From Clostridium intestinale DSM 6191 (GTDB lineage: Bacteria > Bacillota > Clostridia > Clostridiales > Clostridiaceae), in contig NZ_FQXU01000005.1 of the NCBI RefSeq assembly GCF_900130055.1, positions 1 through 64,000 on the forward strand: a stretch of DNA of 64,000 bases. Direction: 5' to 3'. Below, piece by piece: positions 27,397-35,066 of the stretch; within the stretch, counting starts at the first letter, position 1, and every line of letters starts with the position of its first letter. Position numbers and translations under genes: made by a program. Below the pieces are notes generated by a model. The model was not told the DNA's origin. It saw only the letters and a program-made list of their open reading frames with translations, and made no database searches.

Positions 27397-27437
27397 TCCT
27401 ATTAAGATGAATTTTAATATCTTAATAGGATTTTTTA
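27397..27437 (+). terminator. Rho-independent terminator
   Basis: TCCTATTAAGAT (27397-27408) pairs perfectly with ATCTTAATAGGA (27419-27430) and is followed by TTTTTT. Confidence 0.92.
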
Positions 27438-27469
27438 TTTTTGCATTCAATATTAATAGATAATTAATA

Positions 27470-27504
27470 TTGTTTAGAATTTGTTTAGAATAATAGAGTA
27501 ATAT
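27470..27504 (+). promoter_or_regulatory. Tandem 11-bp operator and -10 box of the surface-protein gene
   Basis: TTGTTTAGAAT occurs twice with no gap (27470-27480, 27481-27491). A -10-like TAATAT (27499-27504) lies 7 bp after the second copy, and no -35 box is spaced for sigma-A. Adjacent direct repeats with 11-bp period just before the -10 are the known SARP-activator layout. The regulator is inferred to be one of the two SARP-like response regulators encoded beside it. Confidence 0.6.
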
Positions 27505-27542
27505 AGATTATGTAAAAAGAAATTACGAAAGGGGGAAAGTGG

Positions 27543-30500
27543 ATGAGTAAATTGACAAAAAAGAAGATTTCATCACTATTAGTTTCTGCAATATTTACTT
27601 CAAACCTATTTAATGGGATTATAGCAAATGCAGCAGAAAATAATGATGTCGAAATTTCTTTAAAACCTCAATTCAATGCCGACATAGTTCTAACAGTTGG
27701 AGACAGTTCTGTAGATTCAACTAGTTTTGAAAATGACTTGAAGGCAAAACTTAGTTCGCTTGGTGTACAAGATTCTAGGATAAAAATTTCTGGTTTAAAA
27801 TCAGAAGCGGTAAGTGCGGAAGATACTTTCGCGTGGAATATTTATGATCACAAGGGTAACTGGGGAGAAGATAATTATCCAAATGGAGATGGAAAACCAA
27901 ATCCAGCAGATAATCAACATATAATTGTAAAAAATGATGGTAAAAACATTGTTTTTTATGGATATGGACAACCTGGTTATAAAGACTTTATGTTTATGCC
28001 AAACGAATCAAATTCAAAGAAAAGTTTTGAATTTGAAATAAATGAAGCTGGTATAAACTATCACAGTATGGAGGGTGGCGGATTCTTATTCAATACTAAT
28101 ATTGATGAGGACGGAATCTTAAACGGATATGCAATACTGTTTTTACAAGCAGGAGTAGGCGTGTATAAGATGACAAATATAAATGCTAACGACTTTCATA
28201 ATGAGCAAAGTAGAGGATTTTATGATCCTTATGGATGGTATGGAACTTATCCAGGAATTACTCAAATAGGTAGTCTATATAGCAAAGATGAATCTCAAAA
28301 CCATACAATAAAAATAGAAACTACTAAAAACTCTATAAGTATGTGGGATAATAGCAACAAAACTATTGATAACTTACAACTTGATAGTGAATATGGTAAT
28401 GGGTTTGGACCTATAGCAAGTTACTCGTCACACAATTGCAATATTTTATCATATTTTGAATTTAACAATTTAAGTATGAAAACTACAAGTTACAAGAAGT
28501 TTAAAGACCTAATTAAGGAACCAGAATGGGAAATAGCTTCTAAAAAGTTTGTTGTTAACTTAAATGATACTTCAGACTCAGATTTCCATGAAGCTACTGC
28601 ATATGGTGAAATCCAATCTAGAATAGCTAGTGAAAACTTACATTATGTAGGCTGGGGAACTAGTGCTAATGAAGCAGAAGCTAAAGATTTAGTAGCTAAA
28701 AATAATGGCAATGGTATTTATGTTGATAATACTAAGTATAGTGATTCTATTGATAAAATAGCTACATACATATATAATGTGTTAAATCAAGAAAGTAGCG
28801 GAGCTACTAAAGTATTGATAGGACAACCTATTGATGTTGCGGTTACTCCAAGTGAATACAAAGAAAATACTGCTAATGAGGATTACCCATTAGGAGGATG
28901 GAAATTTAATCACGATGATACATATTATGAAAATGCTATGGGAAAAGCAACTTTTGATGGTCAGTATATGAATAGTTTAGAGGCAACTTTTGATAAACCT
29001 GGTAAATACGACATTACTTTTCGAGATAATGTGGTTATGCCTAATACAGTTTATGCTCACAGACTTCCAATAGCTTCATTTGATTTTGATTTACAAAATG
29101 ACAATGGAACTTATACTGTAGCTTTTACAGATAAATCATTTGATTTAGATAGACAAAGTCAAATCGATAGAGGAATAGCAGAGGTAAAATGGCAATGGAG
29201 AGAAGTAAATTCATCTACATGGATTGATGGACAAATTCCAAGTTCTTTAGATGCAAATAAGCAATATTTAGTACAATTAACAGTAAAAGATTATGATGAT
29301 GCTTGGAGTAATCCTTCCGTTAAATATATCTCAACTGTTTCAGATTCTACTAAAAAATCAATTGCAAGCTTTATTATTGCACCTGAAGTTCTTTATACTC
29401 CGATTAATAAAGATATAACAATTGTAGATAGTAGTTATGATCCTCAAGGAAGAGAAATAACTGAAAAAGTTTGGAAAGTATTTAAAGATGGACAAGAGAT
29501 TTACTCAGGTTCAACTCCTATGACAGATTTTTCAGGAAAATCAGCAGGAGATTATACTGTAACTTTAGTTGTAAAGACAGCTGATGGTTATTCAGACAAA
29601 TTCTCTAGAACATTTACTGTGAAAGATGTTGAGCAAGAAGCTAATAACGCTAAAGATAATGTAAATATAGGTTATGAACAAGGGGATAATGAGAATAGTG
29701 TAACAAAGAATATAACATTACCTACTACAGGACCTGATAATACATTAATTAGATGGACTTCATCTGATCCAGCTATAACTAAATATGGAGAAGTTACTAG
29801 ACCTAATATTGTTGAAGGAAATAAGACAGTTACTTTAACTGCTACTGTATACAATAATGGAGTAACATCAACAAAGACTTTCACAGTTATAGTTAAGGCT
29901 GCACCAAATAATGTTCCTGTATTAACTGATGGAAGCAAATCCTTAGAAAAAAATACTGATCTGGGATTTAAGTTAGCAGATTTCGCCTCACTTTATAGTG
30001 ATAGTGAAGGAAGTGATTTAACTAAGATAAAAATCACATCAATACCTCATAATGGAATCCTAATTTATAATGGAGCATCAGTTAATGTTAATGATGAAAT
30101 ACCAACAGACGGATTAAACACTCTTATATTTAGGCCAGCTTCAGAGTTTGTAGGAAGTGCTGAATTTACATACGAAGCTTACGATGGGTATGGATATTCA
30201 CTTCCAGCTAAGTTTACTGTAAATGTTCAAGACAGTATTCCAGCAACCGTTAGCGATGTAAAGATTACTTCAAACAATGCTAATTCTTCAAACTATGCCA
30301 AAGAAGGAGATACTATTACATTAACATTTACTGCGAGTGAAGAGCTAAGTGAGAATCCTAAGGTAACTATTTTAGGAAAAGAAGCTACAGTTACTAAACT
30401 TTCAGGTAACAATTATCAAGCTACTTATGTAGTTGAAAAAGAAGATACTCAAGGAGTTGTAGAATTTGAGATAGGTTCTATAAAAGATAAGAGCAATAAT

Positions 30501-33380
30501 GTATCTCAAGAAGTAACTACAACTACTGATAACAGTAGTATTATAGTAGAAACAATCCCACCAACTGTATCTAATATAGTTGAAGGACAAAGCTACAAGC
30601 CAGGTGTTATTCCAGAAGTTACTAAGGGTACAGTATTTTTAGATAATGAAGAATTTACTTTAGGAAACAAGATAGAAACTGAGGGCAACCATACTTTAGT
30701 TGTTGTTGATAAAGCTGGAAATACCACTACTGTTAACTTTAACATTGATGGAACTGCTCCTAAACTATCAGATATTACTGATAATGCGTATTACAATAAA
30801 CCAGTTGCACCTAAATTTAATGAAGGTACAGCCACACTTAATGGAAAACCATATACATCTGGAGATGAAATATCAGAAGAAGGAACTTATCAACTAATAG
30901 TAACTGATGAGGCTGGAAATGTAAGTACAGTGAACTTTGTAATTGATAAGACGCCTCCAACAGTTAGTGATGTTCTACAAGATGGTCAATACAATAAAGA
31001 TGTTAATGTAACCTTTAATAAGGGGACAGCAACTCTTAATGGAAAACCATATACATCTGGTACAAAAATATCAGAAGAAGGAACTTACGAACTTGTTGTA
31101 ACGGACCAAGCTGGAAATGTAAGTACAGTGAACTTCACTATTGATAAAACTGATCCTATTATAGATGGAGTTAAAAATGGTGAAAGCTATAATAAAGATG
31201 TTGAAGTAACTTTTAATGAAGGTACAGCAACACTAAATGGGAAACCTTTTGAAAGTGGAAGCAAAGTTACAAAAGAAGGGCAATATACAATTATAGTTGT
31301 AGATAAAGCAGGAAATATTTCTACTAGAACTTTTGTAATTGATAAAACAGCTCCTGTAGTTAGTGGAGTTGAAGATGGTAATCACTATAATAACAAAGTG
31401 AATGTAAGCTTTAATGAAGGTACAGCAACACTAAATGGAGTACCATTTACTAGTGGAACAGAAATAACACAAGAAGGAACTTACACACTTGTAGTAAAAG
31501 ATAGTGCTGGAAATACTACTACAAAAACTTTCACAATTGATAAGACAGCTCCAGTAGTTAGTAATCTTAAATCTGGAGAAACTTACAAAGAAGATATGAC
31601 ACCACAATTTAATGAAGGAACTGCAACTCTAGATGGAAAACCATATGAGCCAGGTACTCCAGTAACTGAAGAAGGAAGTCATACTTTAGTTGTAAAAGAT
31701 AAGGCTGGTAATACTACAGTAGTTAACTTTACTATTGATAAGTCAATGCCAAAAACATTAGATCTTAAAGGTAAGGTTCAAACTTCAAACGGACCAGTAG
31801 CAAATGCTAAAGTAACACTAGTTGACGCTGATGGCAAAACTATTGGAACTACTACAACAGATGAAAATGGAAACTATACATTCAAAGATCAAAAGACAGG
31901 TTTATACAAGGTTATAGTAAATAAGGATGGACTTGAGCAACAGACACAAGTAAATCTTCAACCTACTAAACCAACAGATAAAGAAAAAGTTCAAGATGTT
32001 TATGTATCTAAGTACAGAGTAACAGTAACTGCTTCACCTAATTCAATAGTAGGAGACGGGGAAGATTCTACAACTCTAACAGTACAAGTATTAGATGAAA
32101 ATAATAAACCTGTACCAGGAAAAACTGTTACTATAAATGTAACTAGTGGTACTCTTAAAAATGGAAACACAATTATAACTGATGCAAATGGAAATGCATT
32201 ATTTACTCTACAATCTTCAAAGGTTTCTGGAGACGACATGTTAACAGTAACAGTTGGTGCTAAAGTAGATGGATTAGATGTTCCAGTGACTAATAATGCA
32301 ATAGTACATTTTGCACCAGGAAGCATTAAGGGGGTAGTTGTAGATAATACAACAGGGAAACCAGTTGCAGGAGCTATAGTCGAAGTATCTAAAGACTTTG
32401 ATAACAATGGAATTCCAGATTTCTATGCTAAATATGTAACAGGAAATGATGGTAAGTACAAGATAGCAATTCCTAAGGGAAATGTTAAATACGATGTTAA
32501 AATTACTAAAAACATTACCATTGGAAATATATCAAAAACTGTTACATTTAATCAAAAAACTAATGCAGGCTCTGTTTCTTCAGAAGGTAAAGAGAGTTAT
32601 GATAGTGCAAACACTGCAACTGGATTACTACTAATAAAAGATCCTGCTGGAAATGTTAAGAGTTTAGATAGTTACACTAATTATAGTATGACTATACTAG
32701 ATGAAAACGGCAATATAGTTTCAGGGATTTTAGAGGATGAGAACCCAAGCAATGAAAATGGTGGAGTATTCAACTTCAGTGGTTTAGAAAAAGGAAAAAC
32801 TTATTACGCAGCTGTTTATTATAATCTTCCAGACGGAAGCAAAATAAAGGTTGGTACATCAAAAATCCAAGTTAATAATGATGGAGAATTGAATATTGCT
32901 AACTGTTTGATTGACCCATATGGAGATATAACAAACATTGAAAATGGAAATCTAATATCAGGAGCACACGTTAAGTTATACTATGCTGATACTCAAAGAA
33001 ATAGAGATAAGGGAATAAAACCCCATACACTAGTTGAATTACCAACAGTTAATGATTTCCCTCCAGCAGATAACTTAAATCCTCAATTTAGTGATGCTAA
33101 TGGTAAGTATGCGTGGATGGTATTCCCACACACTGATTACTATATAGTAGCTACAGCAGATGGATACGAAGATTATACAAGTAGTATAATTACAGTAGAA
33201 GAGGAGATTGTTAGACACGATATTCAAATGACTCCTATAAAGAAAGCTGTTAATACTTCTGGTGATAAGTTAGTACAAACTGGATCATTAGTAGATATAA
33301 ACATATTATTTGCAATAGGATTAATATTAGCTGTTGCTGGTATAGTTTTAGTTAGAAGAAAAGAAACAAAAGAAAATTAA
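27543..33380 (+). CDS. Giant sortase-anchored surface protein with Ig-like repeats
   Basis: A 1945-residue wall protein. A signal peptide (cleavage likely after IIANA, near 30) is followed by a large N-terminal region of unknown fold (about 35-500), PKD-like and atrophied Ig-like domains (about 510-800), a cadherin-like domain (about 800-905), one further Ig-like domain, six 66-residue repeats (1007-1402), a CarboxypepD-reg-like domain (about 1405-1475), an invasin-like Big-1 domain (about 1490-1590) and a second CarboxypepD-reg domain. The C-terminus has the sorting signal LVQTGS (1910), a hydrophobic helix and RRK. Its Pro-to-Val change from LPXTG resembles clostridial VQTG-type signals. 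The role is probably adhesion or surface structure. AGGGGG precedes the ATG. Confidence 0.88.
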   Translation: MSKLTKKKISSLLVSAIFTSNLFNGIIANAAENNDVEISLKPQFNADIVLTVGDSSVDSTSFENDLKAKLSSLGVQDSRIKISGLKSEAVSAEDTFAWNIYDHKGNWGEDNYPNGDGKPNPADNQHIIVKNDGKNIVFYGYGQPGYKDFMFMPNESNSKKSFEFEINEAGINYHSMEGGGFLFNTNIDEDGILNGYAILFLQAGVGVYKMTNINANDFHNEQSRGFYDPYGWYGTYPGITQIGSLYSKDESQNHTIKIETTKNSISMWDNSNKTIDNLQLDSEYGNGFGPIASYSSHNCNILSYFEFNNLSMKTTSYKKFKDLIKEPEWEIASKKFVVNLNDTSDSDFHEATAYGEIQSRIASENLHYVGWGTSANEAEAKDLVAKNNGNGIYVDNTKYSDSIDKIATYIYNVLNQESSGATKVLIGQPIDVAVTPSEYKENTANEDYPLGGWKFNHDDTYYENAMGKATFDGQYMNSLEATFDKPGKYDITFRDNVVMPNTVYAHRLPIASFDFDLQNDNGTYTVAFTDKSFDLDRQSQIDRGIAEVKWQWREVNSSTWIDGQIPSSLDANKQYLVQLTVKDYDDAWSNPSVKYISTVSDSTKKSIASFIIAPEVLYTPINKDITIVDSSYDPQGREITEKVWKVFKDGQEIYSGSTPMTDFSGKSAGDYTVTLVVKTADGYSDKFSRTFTVKDVEQEANNAKDNVNIGYEQGDNENSVTKNITLPTTGPDNTLIRWTSSDPAITKYGEVTRPNIVEGNKTVTLTATVYNNGVTSTKTFTVIVKAAPNNVPVLTDGSKSLEKNTDLGFKLADFASLYSDSEGSDLTKIKITSIPHNGILIYNGASVNVNDEIPTDGLNTLIFRPASEFVGSAEFTYEAYDGYGYSLPAKFTVNVQDSIPATVSDVKITSNNANSSNYAKEGDTITLTFTASEELSENPKVTILGKEATVTKLSGNNYQATYVVEKEDTQGVVEFEIGSIKDKSNNVSQEVTTTTDNSSIIVETIPPTVSNIVEGQSYKPGVIPEVTKGTVFLDNEEFTLGNKIETEGNHTLVVVDKAGNTTTVNFNIDGTAPKLSDITDNAYYNKPVAPKFNEGTATLNGKPYTSGDEISEEGTYQLIVTDEAGNVSTVNFVIDKTPPTVSDVLQDGQYNKDVNVTFNKGTATLNGKPYTSGTKISEEGTYELVVTDQAGNVSTVNFTIDKTDPIIDGVKNGESYNKDVEVTFNEGTATLNGKPFESGSKVTKEGQYTIIVVDKAGNISTRTFVIDKTAPVVSGVEDGNHYNNKVNVSFNEGTATLNGVPFTSGTEITQEGTYTLVVKDSAGNTTTKTFTIDKTAPVVSNLKSGETYKEDMTPQFNEGTATLDGKPYEPGTPVTEEGSHTLVVKDKAGNTTVVNFTIDKSMPKTLDLKGKVQTSNGPVANAKVTLVDADGKTIGTTTTDENGNYTFKDQKTGLYKVIVNKDGLEQQTQVNLQPTKPTDKEKVQDVYVSKYRVTVTASPNSIVGDGEDSTTLTVQVLDENNKPVPGKTVTINVTSGTLKNGNTIITDANGNALFTLQSSKVSGDDMLTVTVGAKVDGLDVPVTNNAIVHFAPGSIKGVVVDNTTGKPVAGAIVEVSKDFDNNGIPDFYAKYVTGNDGKYKIAIPKGNVKYDVKITKNITIGNISKTVTFNQKTNAGSVSSEGKESYDSANTATGLLLIKDPAGNVKSLDSYTNYSMTILDENGNIVSGILEDENPSNENGGVFNFSGLEKGKTYYAAVYYNLPDGSKIKVGTSKIQVNNDGELNIANCLIDPYGDITNIENGNLISGAHVKLYYADTQRNRDKGIKPHTLVELPTVNDFPPADNLNPQFSDANGKYAWMVFPHTDYYIVATADGYEDYTSSIITVEEEIVRHDIQMTPIKKAVNTSGDKLVQTGSLVDINILFAIGLILAVAGIVLVRRKETKEN
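30561..31748 (+). repeat. Six tandem 198-bp repeats in the surface-protein gene
   Basis: The segment TTTAAT(G/A)A(A/G)G recurs at 30816, 31014, 31212, 31410 and 31608, exactly 198 bp apart; an older, more diverged copy precedes them. Each unit encodes 66 residues with FNEGTATLNGKP and DKAGNxxTxxFxIDKTxP cores. Copies two and three share long near-identical stretches, suggesting recent duplication and possible copy-number change. Confidence 0.9.
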
Positions 33381-33394
33381 AGCTATATATTTGA

Positions 33395-33428
33395 CCGACC
33401 AAATCATTTGATTTGGTCGGTTTTTATC
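33395..33428 (+). terminator. Rho-independent terminator
   Basis: ACCGACCAAATC (33395-33406) pairs perfectly with GATTTGGTCGGT (33411-33422), loop ATTT, followed by TTTT. Confidence 0.92.
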
Positions 33429-33467
33429 TTTATATCCATTTGGTATAAGAAATTATTGTAATTTTAT

Positions 33468-33476
33468 GCTATAATA
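33468..33476 (+). promoter_or_regulatory. Extended -10 promoter of the second SARP-like regulator
   Basis: TGCTATAAT (33468-33476) lies about 35 bp before the start codon. No clear -35 box is seen. Confidence 0.4.
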
Positions 33477-33510
33477 TGTAAAGGGATTAGTAAGTAGTAA
33501 GGGGTGCAGT

Positions 33511-34638
33511 ATGTTTAAGGTTATAATTGTTGAAGATGAATTACCGAATCTACAGCTGATAAAGATGCTTTTAGCTGAAAATAAAAATATAGAAATAATT
33601 GGAGAATATCTAAGTTCAAATAAGGCTTGGGAAAATATACAAATAGATAAACCAGATGCAGTATTTCTTGATATAGAAATGCCTGGTATGAATGGAATGC
33701 TTTTAGCTGAAAAAATAAAAAAATATGATGAAAATATACAAGTGGTTTTTATGACTGCCTATAATCAGTATGCAGTTGAAGCCTTTAGAATTAATGCGAT
33801 ACATTACATACTTAAACCTATATCAGAAGAGGCAATTGATGATTCTATTGAAAGATTATTAAAAAATAAAAAAGGTGCTGTTGAAAATAAAGCAGAAGAA
33901 AAATATTTAGTAGAGTGTTTTGGAACTTTTAAAGTTTTTAATAAAACAAGGGGGAATACAATAAAGTGGATAACATCAAAGTCAGAGGAATTATTTGCAT
34001 ATTTTATATGTAATAGAGGTCAATGGGTGGATAAGTGGAAGCTTTGTGATATGTTTTGGAATCAATCTACGCCTAAAAATGCAGAACATAATTTACATAG
34101 TACTATAAATAGATTAAAAAACTCTTTAAAGTCAATAGGTATAGAAAACATAATTGAATATAGCCAAGGTATGTATAAAGCTTATTTAGAAGAGTTTGAT
34201 TGCGATTTATGGAAGTTTGATGAATTTATGAGAAACAATTCTGATTTTAATATATTTGATTTAGAAAGAATAGCTAAGTTAAGTAATAGTGAACTATTTG
34301 AAGGCAAAGACTATACATGGTGTACAGAGTTAAGAGAAAATTACAACAGGTATTATACTGATTTAATAAATAAAATTGTGGATTATTATAGTGAGAGAGC
34401 GGATTTAAATAAAACTGAAATGTACATTAGTAGATTATTAGAGTTAAATCCACTAAATGATAATATAAACGAAAAAATTATAGATTTATATTATAAACAA
34501 GGTAATTTAATAAAAAGTATTTCTCAATATAAGAAAATAAATGAACTATATAAAAAAGAATTAGGAATTGAATTTACCCTCTCTAATAAAGAGTTATATA
34601 AGCGGATAGCTTTAATAGAAGAAGTAACAGAAGTATGA
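33511..34638 (+). CDS. Second SARP-like response regulator (REC, winged helix, BTAD)
   Basis: A 375-residue paralogue of the regulator at 26275. The receiver has VEDE, Asp54 in VFLDIEMPG, MTAYN and LKPIS. A winged helix with WITSKSEELFAYFICN follows and then a helical activation domain of TPR-like repeats. The two share layout and many motifs, pointing to duplication inside the locus. No kinase gene is directly next to this copy, so it may share the 23213 sensor or be an orphan. The 38-residue peptide gene just downstream has its own SARP-type repeat operator. GGGGTG precedes the ATG. Confidence 0.85.
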   Translation: MFKVIIVEDELPNLQLIKMLLAENKNIEIIGEYLSSNKAWENIQIDKPDAVFLDIEMPGMNGMLLAEKIKKYDENIQVVFMTAYNQYAVEAFRINAIHYILKPISEEAIDDSIERLLKNKKGAVENKAEEKYLVECFGTFKVFNKTRGNTIKWITSKSEELFAYFICNRGQWVDKWKLCDMFWNQSTPKNAEHNLHSTINRLKNSLKSIGIENIIEYSQGMYKAYLEEFDCDLWKFDEFMRNNSDFNIFDLERIAKLSNSELFEGKDYTWCTELRENYNRYYTDLINKIVDYYSERADLNKTEMYISRLLELNPLNDNINEKIIDLYYKQGNLIKSISQYKKINELYKKELGIEFTLSNKELYKRIALIEEVTEV

Positions 34639-34698
34639 TATCTGTTACTTCTTTTTTTTGTAGAAATTTGGCGATAAATTGATAGATCAAAGTGTGAG

Positions 34699-34733
34699 TT
34701 TGTGAGAAATTTGTGAGAATATTGTAGTAAAAT
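34699..34733 (+). promoter_or_regulatory. Tandem 11-bp operator and -10 box of the small-peptide gene
   Basis: TTTGTGAGAAA (34699-34709) is followed at once by TTTGTGAGAAT (34710-34720). TAAAAT (34728-34733) starts after a 7-bp gap, the same gap as at the surface-protein operator. The two operators share 8 of 11 positions (TT..T.AGAAT). No sigma-A -35 box is seen. Confidence 0.6.
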
Positions 34734-34772
34734 AAGGAAAAAGAGATGATATTTATAGGAGGGATATGGTAT

Positions 34773-34889
34773 ATGGTTAAAAAAATAGTTAATAAGATGT
34801 CAATAAACAAGGCAATATTGTTTTATAAACTATTCAGAGTAGGATTTAAATTTCATAATGGAAAAGGAACTCCATTTATAGAAATATAG
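34773..34889 (+). CDS. 38-residue cationic peptide, function unknown
   Basis: A short reading frame with a strong AGGAGGG (34757-34763) 9 nt before the ATG, its own promoter and operator upstream and a 13-bp terminator after the stop. The peptide begins MVKKIVNKMSINK, has an amphipathic middle (AILFYKLFRVGFKF) and ends GTPFIEI. It has eight Lys/Arg against one Glu and no Cys or signal peptide. It could be an exported signal peptide, a bacteriocin-like peptide or a membrane-associated regulator. No processing or export gene is beside it. I do not recognise a family. Confidence 0.6.
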   Translation: MVKKIVNKMSINKAILFYKLFRVGFKFHNGKGTPFIEI

Positions 34890-34905
34890 GATATATAGTT
34901 AAGAG

Positions 34906-34960
34906 AAGAGTCTTTACAGATTTAATTAGAAGTTAGATTTGTAAAGACTCTTATTTATTA
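34906..34960 (+). terminator. Terminator after the small-peptide gene
   Basis: AAGAGTCTTTACA (34906-34918) pairs perfectly with TGTAAAGACTCTT (34940-34952), followed by a short T-rich tail. Confidence 0.85.
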
Positions 34961-34992
34961 TCCCTAGTTTATTTTTAAATTAAATAAAAGCT

Positions 34993-35051
34993 GTATATAA
35001 GAATTTTAAATTAATGTTATAATGAATATAGTATAAAAAATTCTTATATAC
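34993..35051 (+). promoter_or_regulatory. Promoter of the giant GGDEF gene inside a perfect 15-bp inverted repeat
   Basis: GTATATAAGAATTTT (34993-35007) is mirrored by AAAATTCTTATATAC (35037-35051). Between them is an extended -10, TGTTATAAT (35015-35023). The left arm would cover the -35 region and the right arm the first transcribed bases, just before the ribosome site. Confidence 0.55.
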
Positions 35052-35066
35052 GGGCAGGGGTTGGCA

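Noticed and set aside
32000-32407. Antisense open frame in the surface-protein gene
   Set aside because: It has no ribosome site, lies fully within a strongly supported gene, and has a composition typical of antisense reading of Thr/Val-rich sequence.
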